64,000 nucleotides of DNA from contig CAIZOZ010000062.1 in assembly GCA_903934745.1 (NCBI GenBank), positions 21,053-85,052 of the forward strand. The letters are read 5' to 3'. Positions 1 to 7,251 of this stretch are shown here, one piece after another (position 1 is the stretch's first letter; every line of letters starts with the position of its first letter). The notes under the pieces were generated by a model. The model saw only the letters and a list, made by a program, of their open reading frames with translations, had not been told where the DNA came from and ran no database searches. This stretch comes from an uncultured cyanobacterium (GTDB lineage Bacteria > Cyanobacteriota > Cyanobacteriia > PCC-6307 > Cyanobiaceae). Made by a program: the position numbers and the translations under genes.

Positions 1-129
1 CCGACGGTTGGGTGAGAGGGACGGCCGGTAGGCGGGCAGAGCGTTCAGGAACGCCCGGGTGAAATAGCTGCTGTTGACGGGGGTCGCCAGGTTGCCGACG
101 CAGGGATCGGCCACGGGGGTGACGGTCAT
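1..129 (-). CDS. psaL: Photosystem I reaction centre subunit XI (PsaL), N-terminal part
   Basis: PsaL is a thylakoid membrane subunit at the trimerisation interface of photosystem I. Only the first 43 codons lie in the window; the gene continues past position 1. The reading from the ATG at 129 begins [20 protein letters not shown] and continues with the family-typical '[18 protein letters not shown]' region. The conserved phrases are the '[11 protein letters not shown]' stretch and 'NLPAYR'-like segment that precede the first membrane helix. It lies 55 bp downstream of psaI on the same strand, the usual psaI-psaL order, so the two are probably co-transcribed. Identity is confident despite truncation; nothing can be said about the C-terminus. 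Confidence 0.9.
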   Translation of the reverse strand, partial: MTVTPVADPCVGNLATPVNSSYFTRAFLNALPAYRPSLSPNRR

Positions 130-184
130 GGGGCGCTCTTGGGCTCGGTAGGGGGCTCGGTGAGGGGTCGGGGCAACGGACGGA

Positions 185-301
185 TCAGTCGCGCGCTTCG
201 ATCACGTTGAACAGCAGGGCCATGGCAACGGCAGGGCCGAGGATCCCCACCAGGGGAACCAGCATGGATGGGAGCCAGGCGGCCGCAAATTCTCCAGTCA
301 T
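185..301 (-). CDS. psaI: Photosystem I reaction centre subunit VIII (PsaI)
   Basis: This is a 38-residue single-helix membrane protein of photosystem I that stabilises PsaL binding. The reading from the ATG at 301 starts [20 protein letters not shown] and continues through an Ala/Leu-rich helix to a short charged end, EARD, and a TGA stop. The 'WLPS...VPLVG...[10 protein letters not shown]' pattern is the PsaI signature. It is immediately upstream of psaL on the minus strand. It is divergent from the gene at 424, so the promoter for psaI-psaL should lie in 302-423, although I could not assign -10/-35 boxes with confidence. Confidence 0.9.
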   Translation of the reverse strand: MTGEFAAAWLPSMLVPLVGILGPAVAMALLFNVIEARD

Positions 302-423
302 GGCATTGGCCACGTACAACCGCCGGTACTGTAAGGAGACCCCTCTGCCCCACTCTTGCCGCTTCGATTGGGTGACATAAAAGTTCAGCAGAATTCGTCT
401 GGCTCTGTGCGCTGTTCAAGGCC

Positions 424-990
424 ATGAATCCCTCGTTTCTCGGTGTCCTCGCTGCCGTTGTTCTCACCGGTCTGTGGGTGACCAGCCGGCGCCGCGCTCG
501 GCCATTTCTGCGCACGAGCGATACCAGCGTGGTGGCGGCTCTCAATCGCGCTCAAATTGCCCTGGTGACCAGTCGGGACCCGAGTCCAGCGCTGGCTCAG
601 CACGAGGAGGTTGGATCGGTGCTTGAAAGCACCCTGGGGGCGAGCGTTTCTGCGTTCCCGTCCGCGCCGCCGCTGCTCCCTGCCGGTGCTGTACGCCAGC
701 GGCTTGCCCTGCTGCGGCGGCTGGACGGTTGGTCGCGGGGCAGTGCCGCCGAACGCCGCCAGGCCATGGCCCTGGCCCGCGCCTGGCGCCACTCTTGTCT
801 GCTGCCTCTGTTGCGCCGTGGTCTCCGGGATCCTGATCCGCTGGTGATGGCAGAGGCCGCTGCTGCGATGCAGGCTTTCCGCGGCCGCAGCCAGGCGTCT
901 GCGTCCCAGGCACAGGCTTGGCAGCCCTGGTCTCAGGTCTCCAGTCCAGATCCCAGCTCCCGACCCCGCAAGGTGCTGCGCACGCGATAG
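424..990 (+). CDS. Conserved small membrane-anchored protein of unknown function
   Basis: The predicted protein has 188 residues. An N-terminal hydrophobic segment (about residues 5-20, FLGVLAAVVLTGLWV) is followed by a basic RRRAR stop-transfer motif, so it is likely a signal anchor with a soluble remainder. Residues about 100-160 are Ala/Leu/Arg-rich with repeated RRLL/ALAR patterns and a 'DPDPLVMAEAAAAM' stretch reminiscent of a single HEAT-like helix pair. The C-terminal 30 residues are Ser/Gln-rich. I recognise it only as a type of protein common in marine Synechococcus and do not assign a function. Its last 58 bp overlap, tail to tail, the end of the glycosyltransferase gene on the other strand. 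Confidence 0.6.
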   Translation: MNPSFLGVLAAVVLTGLWVTSRRRARPFLRTSDTSVVAALNRAQIALVTSRDPSPALAQHEEVGSVLESTLGASVSAFPSAPPLLPAGAVRQRLALLRRLDGWSRGSAAERRQAMALARAWRHSCLLPLLRRGLRDPDPLVMAEAAAAMQAFRGRSQASASQAQAWQPWSQVSSPDPSSRPRKVLRTR

Positions 991-1922
991 ATCGGCCTTC
1001 CCTGGCTCTCGTGGTAGGTCCGCATCTGCAGCTCTGCCAGCAGGCCGAAGCTGAACAGCTGCACCCCACTCAGGATCGCCAGGACGGCCATCAACAGCAG
1101 CGGGCGGTTGCCGATGTCCATCCCCAGCAGCAGCTTTTCGCCCACCAGCCACAGCGCCAGCGCCAGTCCCGCGCCCAGGCTCACCAGGCCGGCAAAGCCG
1201 AAGACATGCATGGGTCGGGTCAGGAATCGCTTCATGAACCACACGGTCAGCAGGTCCATCAGCACGCGGAAGGTGCGATCGATGCCGTAATTGCTCTTGC
1301 CGTAGCGGCGTGGATGGTGGTTGACCTGCACTTCGCCGATGCGGGCTCCCTCGATGAAGGCGAGGGCTGGCAGAAAGCGATGCAGTTCGCCGTAGAGGTT
1401 CATGTCGGCCACCACCTCGCGGCGGTAGGCCTTGAGCGAGCAGCCGTAGTCGTGCAGTTTCACCCCGGTGACCCGGGCGATCAGCCGGTTGGCCAGCAGC
1501 GATGGCAACAGGCGGCTGATGCTGTTGTCCTGGCGCTGATGGCGCCAGCCACTCACCAGATCCAGCTCGCCTTGTTCCAGCTGGTTGAGCAGCAGGGGGA
1601 TGTCGGCTGGATCGTTTTGCAGATCGCCATCGAGGGTGACCAGAATCTCGCCCCGGCTGGCATCGAAACCAGCCGCCATCGCGGCGGTTTGTCCGTAGTT
1701 GCGGCGCAGCAGCACGGCCACCAGTTCCGGTGTTCGCGCCGCCATGTCCTGCAGCAGGGCAGGGGTGCCGTCACGGGAGCCGTCGTCGACCAGCACGATT
1801 TCGAAACTGCGGCCGAGGGGCTTGAGGGCTGCGAGCAGTTGTGCGAGCAGATGGGGGAGGCTGCCTTCTTCGTTGTAGAGCGGAACCACCACCGACAGAC
1901 TGGGACGGCCGGACTCCGCCAT
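933..1922 (-). CDS. Family 2 glycosyltransferase, polyprenyl-phosphate sugar transferase type (GtrB/ArnC/DPM-like)
   Basis: The protein has 329 residues from the ATG at 1922; a GTG at 1946 would add eight. It probably moves a sugar from a nucleotide donor to a polyprenyl phosphate at the cytoplasmic membrane, feeding cell-surface glycan synthesis. The GT-A fold is shown by 'SVVVPLYNEEGSL' (10-22), 'VDDGSRDG' (45-52), the metal-binding region 'TLDGDLQNDP' (96-105) and 'DYGCSLKAYRREV' (158-170), which is typical of the ArnC/GtrB clade. Two C-terminal membrane helices follow (about 239-260 and 275-295). The acceptor and sugar cannot be told from sequence. The NlpC/P60 gene lies upstream on the same strand. 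Confidence 0.85.
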   Translation of the reverse strand: MAESGRPSLSVVVPLYNEEGSLPHLLAQLLAALKPLGRSFEIVLVDDGSRDGTPALLQDMAARTPELVAVLLRRNYGQTAAMAAGFDASRGEILVTLDGDLQNDPADIPLLLNQLEQGELDLVSGWRHQRQDNSISRLLPSLLANRLIARVTGVKLHDYGCSLKAYRREVVADMNLYGELHRFLPALAFIEGARIGEVQVNHHPRRYGKSNYGIDRTFRVLMDLLTVWFMKRFLTRPMHVFGFAGLVSLGAGLALALWLVGEKLLLGMDIGNRPLLLMAVLAILSGVQLFSFGLLAELQMRTYHESQGRPIYRVRSTLRGRELGSGLET

Positions 1923-1952
1923 GGTCGGTTGGGGCACAAGATGCACCTGAAC

Positions 1953-2687
1953 TTAGGGGGGCAGGGGGCTGCCGTCGTGGCTGTGCATCACCCGTCCAGC
2001 GCCGCGCAGCTCCTGGCGGTAATGGCTGGCCACCGGATCCTGGTTCCGGGGGTTGAGGTCATCGAGGCCCAGGCCATTGCGGCCGTGCTCTCGGCCGGAA
2101 CTGTGCAGATAGCGCCCGCCGCCCAGGTGCAGGCCCACATGGGTGCAACGCTGTGGCGTACCGAAGAAGATCAGATCCCCGACCTGTAGCAAGCTGGTGA
2201 CCCCTGGCCGCAGCGCCACGGGTTGGCAGAAGCGCTCCTGCAGGTAGGCGTCGCGCGGCAGCCAGATCCCCGCCGCCGCGAAGCTGGTCTGAATCAGTCC
2301 GGAACAGTCGAAATCCGGCCCGAGGCTGCCGCCCCATAAATAGACATTCGGCTGCAGCATCGCCGCCTGGGCAAAACGCAACACCTGCTCAAGTCGTTGG
2401 GCGATCGTGGCTCGCTGCAGCTGCGGGAGCTGGGCCGGCGCGGCTGGTCGGCCCTGGCTGGCCAGGGCCGAGCGATCCAGCCAGCAGGGGTAGCCGTCCT
2501 CCAGCAGCCGCACCCGTAGCCGGCCGCCAGCCGCGATCTCCAGCACCCGCAGCCGCCGGCCCGCGGCCACCTGGGTGGCCAGGCCAGGGCCCTGGGGCCG
2601 GCTGTAGGCATTCAGGGGATGCTGCAGTTGCCAGCAGCTGCCCTGGGCGATGGCTTCGGCTTCGCTGCTGGTGCCTAATCTCGCCAT
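1953..2687 (-). CDS. NlpC/P60 family cysteine peptidase with SH3-like domain
   Basis: The predicted enzyme has 244 residues from the ATG at 2687. The C-terminal NlpC/P60 domain carries the catalytic cysteine in 'DFDCSG' (Cys128), the catalytic histidine in 'THVGLHLG' (His183) and a third polar position at 'YLHSSG' (His195). 'YLWGG' and 'VGDLIFF' are also family signatures. Residues about 25-80 resemble a bacterial SH3 domain (RLRVLEIAAGGRLRVRLLEDG). Such enzymes cut the D-Glu-diamino acid bond of peptidoglycan stem peptides. No clear signal peptide is visible, so the protein may act on internalised muropeptides or start elsewhere. Only 17 bp separate its start from the divergent serine hydrolase. 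Confidence 0.85.
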   Translation of the reverse strand: MARLGTSSEAEAIAQGSCWQLQHPLNAYSRPQGPGLATQVAAGRRLRVLEIAAGGRLRVRLLEDGYPCWLDRSALASQGRPAAPAQLPQLQRATIAQRLEQVLRFAQAAMLQPNVYLWGGSLGPDFDCSGLIQTSFAAAGIWLPRDAYLQERFCQPVALRPGVTSLLQVGDLIFFGTPQRCTHVGLHLGGGRYLHSSGREHGRNGLGLDDLNPRNQDPVASHYRQELRGAGRVMHSHDGSPLPP

Positions 2688-2704
2688 CAAACGTGTCTGG
2701 GGTG

Positions 2705-3658
2705 ATGGCGTTCTACAACCCGGATCCGTCCATGGCTCAGATCCTGGCGTCCCTGGTGGCTGCGCTGGAGAGGGATGGGAGGCCTGGACTGTCCAAGCAG
2801 CTCTCGATCACCTGGTTGCGTTATCCCGACTCCCTGGTGCAGCGGGCCGCCAATCTGGATGCCCGTGGCCTCGTGGAGCTGCCGGTGCGCGGTGCCAGCT
2901 GGGGTGGCGAGCGCCAGCGTTATCCCGCCAGCGTGGTCAAGTTGGTGTACCTGATGGCGGCCGAGGCCTGGTTGCAGCGCCAGTTGCTCGAGGACGACGA
3001 GGAGCTGCGCCGCGCCCTGGCGGACATGATCCGCGACTCCAGCAATGACGCCACTGGCCTGGTGGTGGACCTGCTCAGCGGCACCACCAGCGGTCCGTCC
3101 CTGCCGCCAGAGCGTTTCGGACCTTGGGTGCGGCAGCGGCAGCTGGTGAATGGTTGGCTGGCCAGCCTGGGCTGGCCCGAGTTGGAGGGCTGCAATGCCT
3201 GCCAGAAGACCTGGGGCGATGGCCCCTATGGGCGAGAGCGGGATTTCTATGGTCAGCAGCTGGACAACCGCAATCGCCTCAGCACCGAGGCCAGCGCCAG
3301 GCTGCTGCACACCGTGATTGCCGGCGCCATGGTGTCTCCGCCCGCCTCGGCGCGGATGCAGGAGCTGCTCCGTCGCTCCTTGGATCCGCTGCAACGGGAG
3401 GCCGATCCGGAGAACCAGGTGGATGGCTTCCTCGGTGCTGGCTTGCCCAACGAGGCCCGGCTGTGGAGCAAGGCCGGTTGGATGAGCCAGGCCCGCCATG
3501 ATGCGGCCTACGTGGAGGTGGAAGGCGCCGATCCTTTCCTCCTGGTGGTGTTCAGCGAAGGCACGCAGGCGGCCGGCGACGAGGAGCTCCTGCCGTTGAT
3601 CGCGGCTCGGTTGCTGCAGAGCTGCCACCAGGCCTCAGGCCATCGAGCAGGCGGCTGA
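2705..3658 (+). CDS. Beta-lactamase-like (class A fold) serine hydrolase
   Basis: The predicted protein has 317 residues from the ATG at 2705; a GTG at 2693 is an alternative. It has the three motifs of the penicillin-recognising serine hydrolase fold: SxxK in 'YPASVVKLVY' (Ser76, Lys79), SxN in 'DSSNDATG' (Ser112, Asn114) and a KTG-like 'SKAGW' (Lys256-Gly258). No signal peptide is evident. In class A beta-lactamases the region after SDN contains a Glu-rich omega loop, which I cannot map here. It could be a carboxypeptidase-like or esterase-like enzyme rather than a true lactamase. The neighbouring divergent peptidoglycan peptidase supports a cell-wall role (inference). Confidence 0.8.
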   Translation: MAFYNPDPSMAQILASLVAALERDGRPGLSKQLSITWLRYPDSLVQRAANLDARGLVELPVRGASWGGERQRYPASVVKLVYLMAAEAWLQRQLLEDDEELRRALADMIRDSSNDATGLVVDLLSGTTSGPSLPPERFGPWVRQRQLVNGWLASLGWPELEGCNACQKTWGDGPYGRERDFYGQQLDNRNRLSTEASARLLHTVIAGAMVSPPASARMQELLRRSLDPLQREADPENQVDGFLGAGLPNEARLWSKAGWMSQARHDAAYVEVEGADPFLLVVFSEGTQAAGDEELLPLIAARLLQSCHQASGHRAGG

Positions 3659-3810
3659 GCGGGTACGCCTCCGCCTGTTCCGTTGCTGAGGGCCGTCGTC
3701 GCGTTGGTTCAGGCTCGCGGCTACGGCACCTCAGACGATCTCCGCGGCGAGATCGGTGGCTGGCCGCGTCGGGTCGATCGGATGGGGCTGTGATTCGGGC
3801 TGGCACCAGA

Positions 3811-3855
3811 AAGTCCGGTTCGAGCCGCTCCGGGAGGGCTGCTTGAACCGGACTT
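3811..3855. repeat. Inverted repeat / stem-loop, 11-15 bp arms
   Basis: The arms AAGTCCGGTTC (3811-3821) and GAACCGGACTT (3845-3855) are perfectly complementary and can be extended inward by four more pairs with one G-U. The apical loop is about 15 nt. On the minus strand the stem is followed by a short T run (TTTCTGG), so it could act as a weak terminator downstream of tRNA-Ser. It lies between the plus-strand serine hydrolase and the minus-strand tRNA-Ser. Confidence 0.7.
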
Positions 3856-3865
3856 GTCAGACCTT

Positions 3866-3904
3866 GCCGAGCCACCGATCCAGGGGCTGGATCGGTGGCT
3901 CGGC
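3866..3904. repeat. Perfect 17-bp stem-loop with 5-nt loop
   Basis: GCCGAGCCACCGATCCA (3866-3882) is exactly complementary to 3888-3904, with loop GGGGC. The core GATCGGTGGCT of the right arm also occurs at about 3749-3759. No T tract follows on either strand, so it is not a classic terminator. It sits 22 bp from the 3' end of tRNA-Ser and may help 3' processing or stability of the tRNA transcript (inference). Confidence 0.75.
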
Positions 3905-3925
3905 TGGATGGGAATCATCCGGGAA

Positions 3926-4014
3926 CGGAGAGGGAGGGATTCGAACCCTCGACAGAAGTTGCCTCCTGTAACTCCTTAGCAGGGAGCCGCTTTCAACCAC
4001 TCAGCCACCTCTCC
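3926..4014 (-). tRNA. tRNA-Ser (anticodon GCU)
   Basis: The 89-nt tRNA folds with acceptor stem GGAGAGG/CCTCTCC, T arm GAGGG-TTCGAAT-CCCTC, anticodon loop CTGCTAA giving GCU, and the long variable arm expected for serine tRNAs. Discriminator G is followed by TTC, so CCA is not encoded. It decodes AGC/AGU. It lies 83 bp downstream of the MurF-Alr gene on the same strand. Confidence 0.95.
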
Positions 4015-4097
4015 AGCGGCCCGCTGAGCTTACCTGACCATCCCGCACACCTGGGGCAACCTGCGGGGGGCCTGGGACTGGATCCAAGCCTCCGGCC

Positions 4098-6608
4098 TCA
4101 GTCGCCACGGAAGATCCGTTGCACCCGTCGGCTATCAACGTTCACCAGCAGGTCATAGGCAATCGTGCCGGCACGGGTGGCCGCCTCCTCCGGGCGCAGC
4201 ACCTGGCCCTCATGGGCGCCGAAGATCAGCACGTCGTCGCCGACGCTGGCCTCGGGCAAGGCCGAGAGATCGACGGCCATGGAATCCATCGAGACCCGTC
4301 CCAGCACGCGTACCCGCTGGCCCTGGATCATCACCTCGCCGCCGTTGGAGAAGCTCCAGGGCACCCCATCGTTGTAGCCGGCAGCGACGATGCCGATGCG
4401 CTGCTGCGGCGCTTTCACCACGTAGGTGCCGTTGTAGCCCACCCGCTGGCCGCGCCGCAGGTTGCTCACCTGCACCAGTCGGCTGAGGAAGGCCACGGCC
4501 AGCTCCAGTTCGATCGCGGCGGCCACGGCGGCGGAGGGATGGAGGCCGTAGAGGCCGAGGCCGAGACGCACCATGTCGAAGCGGGCGGCGGCGAAGCGCA
4601 CGGCACCGGAGGTGGCGGCGGCATGCACCACCAGGGGCTCGTCGCTTTCGGCGCGGATCGCTGTGACCGCCGTTTCAAAGCGGTGCAGTTGCTCCTGGGT
4701 GTAGGCATCAGCGGCCGGATCATCGGCACTCGAGAGGTGGGTCATGACGCCGCTGAGCCGCACCACCCCGGAAGCCCGCAGCAAGCGGGCCACACCGAGG
4801 GCCTCTTCAGGCGCCACCCCGACCCGACCCATGCCGCTGTCGATCTCGAGATGGACATCAAGGCTCGCGTCCATCGTGCGCAGGCTTTCCACCAGCACCT
4901 GCGCAAAGGTCAGGGAGTAGACGACCGGGGTCAGGCGCCAGCGCACGGCCTTGTCGACTTCGTCGCTGTCCATCAACAGCACCAGCACCGGCCGATGCAC
5001 TCCCGCTCGCCGCAGGGCAGCCCCTTCATCGGCGGCTGATACACCGATCCAGTCGACACCGCTCTCCTGCAGGGCCAGGGCGAGACGGGCCAGCTCCGTG
5101 CCGTAGGCCCAGGCTTTGAGCACGGCCAGGACGGCCACCCGGGGGCCGCAGACGGCGCGGAAGCGGGCGATGTTGTCGCGTACGGCATTGAGATCCACCA
5201 GGAAGCGGCGCGGCGCCATCGACTCCCAGATGGCGCAGGCGGCGCTGGCCAGACCTTGGCGCGCAGCGCCTTTGAGCAGCACGGTGTCGCCAGCCTGGGT
5301 GAGGCTGCGCATGGTTTGCCTCAGGGCGGTGTGATCGGCGAGTTCGATCACCGGGGCCTCCGGTCGGGCTGCCCGCCAGGCGGCGGCGGTGTGGCCCTGG
5401 GCGGGATGGGGCAGCAGCAGCAGATGGCTGAAGCCCTGTTCCGCCGCCAGTTGGCCGATCAGGGCGTGCTCGCGGGCTTCGCTGCTGCCCAGCTCTCCCA
5501 TGCCGCCGAACACGAACAGCCGTCGACCTTTCTCCTGACTGGAGCTCACTGTTTCGAGGGCGACCTGGACGGAGATCGGATCGTCGCTGGCACTGTCGTT
5601 GACGATCGTGATGCCATCGGGAGTACGCCAGGTCTCCATGCGGGTGGGGCCGAAGCTGTAGTCGTGCAGCACAGCCACGATGTCGTCAACGCTGACGCCC
5701 AACTGCAGTCCGGCGGTCATGGCGATCAGCAGATCGTCCACCAGGGGAGTGGAACGGGTGCGCACCGGCAGTTGCACCCGCTGGCCGCTGAAGTCGAGGC
5801 TGAGCAGCAGGCCGGTGCCATGGGGTTGTTGCGCCACCAGGCGGGGTTCGCTTTGGCCAGCCCGCAGGCGTCGGCAGGGCACGGGGATGGCGTCCAGCAG
5901 GGGATCGGCGGGCGCAAGCAGCCAGTGCTCGGACGGCAGATTTCGGAACAGGATCATCTTTTCGCGGGCGGTGACCTCACGGCTGCCGAAGCCGCCCAGG
6001 TGGGCCAGTCCCACGTTCACCAGCACGCCGAAGTCGGGTTGCAGGATCCTGGCGATGCGCTCCATCTCGCCGGGGGCCGACACCCCGGCTTCGAACACCC
6101 CCAGGGCCGTACCAGGAGGGGCGGCGAGCACGGCCAGCGGCACCCCCACCTGGCTGTTCCAGCTGCCGGGGCTGGCGGCCACCCGGTAGCGCCGGGCCAG
6201 CAGGGCCGTCAGTGCACTTTTGACGATCGTCTTGCCGTTGCTGCCTGTGATCGCCACCACCTGGTGGATGTGCTGGCGGCGATACCAGGCCGCCAGTTGC
6301 TGCAGGGCCTCCAGGGGTTCGTCAACTTCGATCCGTGGCAGATCCGCGATCGGGGCCAACGCGGCCGAGCTCGACGCCGTGGAGGCCGGCCAGCCCCGAC
6401 GTACCACCACCAGGCTGGCCCCCGCCGCGAGGGCGGCCCCGACAAAGCCATGGCCATCACGGCTGCGGCCGCTGAGGGCAAAGAAGACGTCGCCCGCCTG
6501 AACGCGCCGCGAATCGATCGCCACCGCCCGGATCGGTGCAGCCGCCGGCTCGCCGTGGAGCCGGCCTGCCAGCAGGCCGGCCAGCGTGCGGGGATCGGGA
6601 AAGGCCAT
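4098..6608 (-). CDS. Bifunctional MurF (UDP-MurNAc-tripeptide D-Ala-D-Ala ligase)-alanine racemase fusion
   Basis: The protein has 836 residues. Residues 1 to about 460 are a Mur ligase: ATP-binding 'ITGSNGKT' (120-127), 'NSQVGVP' (151-157), and 'AHLGGFGSREVTAREKMIL' (202-220), containing the lysine that is carbamylated in MurF. Residues about 465-836 are a fold-III alanine racemase: PLP lysine in 'VLKAWAYG' (Lys498), 'MTHLSSADD' (622-630), 'RLGLGLYGL' (Arg681) and the catalytic tyrosine in 'GYNDG' (Tyr745), then 'GRVSMD'. The two domains would make D-Ala and add D-Ala-D-Ala to the muropeptide precursor in the cytoplasm. MurF-Alr fusions are known in Bacteroidetes; separate genes are the norm in cyanobacteria. 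The canonical KANAYGHG motif is altered to KAWAYGTE. The two domains are in one frame with no stop between them. Confidence 0.88.
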   Translation of the reverse strand: MAFPDPRTLAGLLAGRLHGEPAAAPIRAVAIDSRRVQAGDVFFALSGRSRDGHGFVGAALAAGASLVVVRRGWPASTASSSAALAPIADLPRIEVDEPLEALQQLAAWYRRQHIHQVVAITGSNGKTIVKSALTALLARRYRVAASPGSWNSQVGVPLAVLAAPPGTALGVFEAGVSAPGEMERIARILQPDFGVLVNVGLAHLGGFGSREVTAREKMILFRNLPSEHWLLAPADPLLDAIPVPCRRLRAGQSEPRLVAQQPHGTGLLLSLDFSGQRVQLPVRTRSTPLVDDLLIAMTAGLQLGVSVDDIVAVLHDYSFGPTRMETWRTPDGITIVNDSASDDPISVQVALETVSSSQEKGRRLFVFGGMGELGSSEAREHALIGQLAAEQGFSHLLLLPHPAQGHTAAAWRAARPEAPVIELADHTALRQTMRSLTQAGDTVLLKGAARQGLASAACAIWESMAPRRFLVDLNAVRDNIARFRAVCGPRVAVLAVLKAWAYGTELARLALALQESGVDWIGVSAADEGAALRRAGVHRPVLVLLMDSDEVDKAVRWRLTPVVYSLTFAQVLVESLRTMDASLDVHLEIDSGMGRVGVAPEEALGVARLLRASGVVRLSGVMTHLSSADDPAADAYTQEQLHRFETAVTAIRAESDEPLVVHAAATSGAVRFAAARFDMVRLGLGLYGLHPSAAVAAAIELELAVAFLSRLVQVSNLRRGQRVGYNGTYVVKAPQQRIGIVAAGYNDGVPWSFSNGGEVMIQGQRVRVLGRVSMDSMAVDLSALPEASVGDDVLIFGAHEGQVLRPEEAATRAGTIAYDLLVNVDSRRVQRIFRGD

Positions 6609-6712
6609 CAGAGTTGGAGGCTAGCCAGTCAGGCTGCGGCCAGGGTCGGTCGTGCCGGACACCGATGGCAAGGCCAGCTCTCGTTAGCCTGGGTTGAACT
6701 TCGGGAGGTGGC

Positions 6713-7213
6713 ATGGGTCACGTTCTCGTGCTGAATGCCTCCTACGAACCGCTCAACATCACCACCTGGCGGCGGGCGATGGTGATGGTGCTCAAGGGCA
6801 AGGCCGAGGGCCTCGAGCATGATCCCAACCACCGAATCCGGCCGGATCACCTGCTCCCCACCGTGATCCGCCTGCACCAGTTCGTGCGGGTGCCCTACCG
6901 CCAGATGCCGCTGAGCCGCCGCAATGTCTTCCAGCGGGATGGCCATCTGTGTCAATACTGCGGCTTCAGCGGTGAGCCGCTCTCGATCGATCACGTTGTG
7001 CCCCGCAGCCGCGGCGGCGCCGACATCTGGGAGAACGTCACCACCGCCTGCCTGCCCTGCAATGTTCGCAAGGGCAATCGCACTCCCCGGGAGGCCGGCA
7101 TGCCTCTGCGTCGGGAGCCCCGCCGGCCCCCCACCAGCCTCAATTTCGAAACGATCCGCCGCATTCGTGCTGGCCAGAATCGTGAGTGGGCCAAATATGT
7201 GATCGGTGCCTGA
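6713..7213 (+). CDS. HNH endonuclease family protein
   Basis: The protein has 166 residues. It begins MGHVLVLNASYEPLNITTWR, the start typical of a cyanobacterial and chloroflexi HNH family. The zinc/HNH domain comprises CxxC in 'HLCQYCGF' (Cys80, Cys83), the catalytic 'SIDHVVPRSRGG' (His94), Asn108 in 'WENVTTAC' and a second CxxC 'CLPCN' (Cys113, Cys116). It is a likely metal-dependent nuclease of unknown cellular role. A strong Shine-Dalgarno sequence GGGAGG lies seven bases before the ATG. It is divergent from MurF-Alr (104 bp apart) and convergent with prfA. No restriction or toxin partner is nearby, so I treat it as a housekeeping nuclease. Confidence 0.88.
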   Translation: MGHVLVLNASYEPLNITTWRRAMVMVLKGKAEGLEHDPNHRIRPDHLLPTVIRLHQFVRVPYRQMPLSRRNVFQRDGHLCQYCGFSGEPLSIDHVVPRSRGGADIWENVTTACLPCNVRKGNRTPREAGMPLRREPRRPPTSLNFETIRRIRAGQNREWAKYVIGA

Positions 7214-7251
7214 TGGCGATGGCGGGTTGACCGTGCTTCCTGCCCCGTCGC

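Noticed and set aside
918..2189. 423-codon plus-strand frame opposite the glycosyltransferase and NlpC/P60 genes
   Set aside because: Composition is His/Gln/Gly-rich with no motifs, as is usual for the complement of GC-rich genes; the minus-strand genes are clearly recognisable.
4119..6734. Long plus-strand frames (306 and 492 codons) over MurF-Alr
   Set aside because: They are mirror images of a well-conserved gene, rich in His, Gln and Gly, with no family features.
6713..7213. HNH gene as part of a restriction or toxin system
   Set aside because: No methyltransferase, specificity subunit or immunity gene is adjacent, and the family appears to be a widespread stand-alone cyanobacterial protein.
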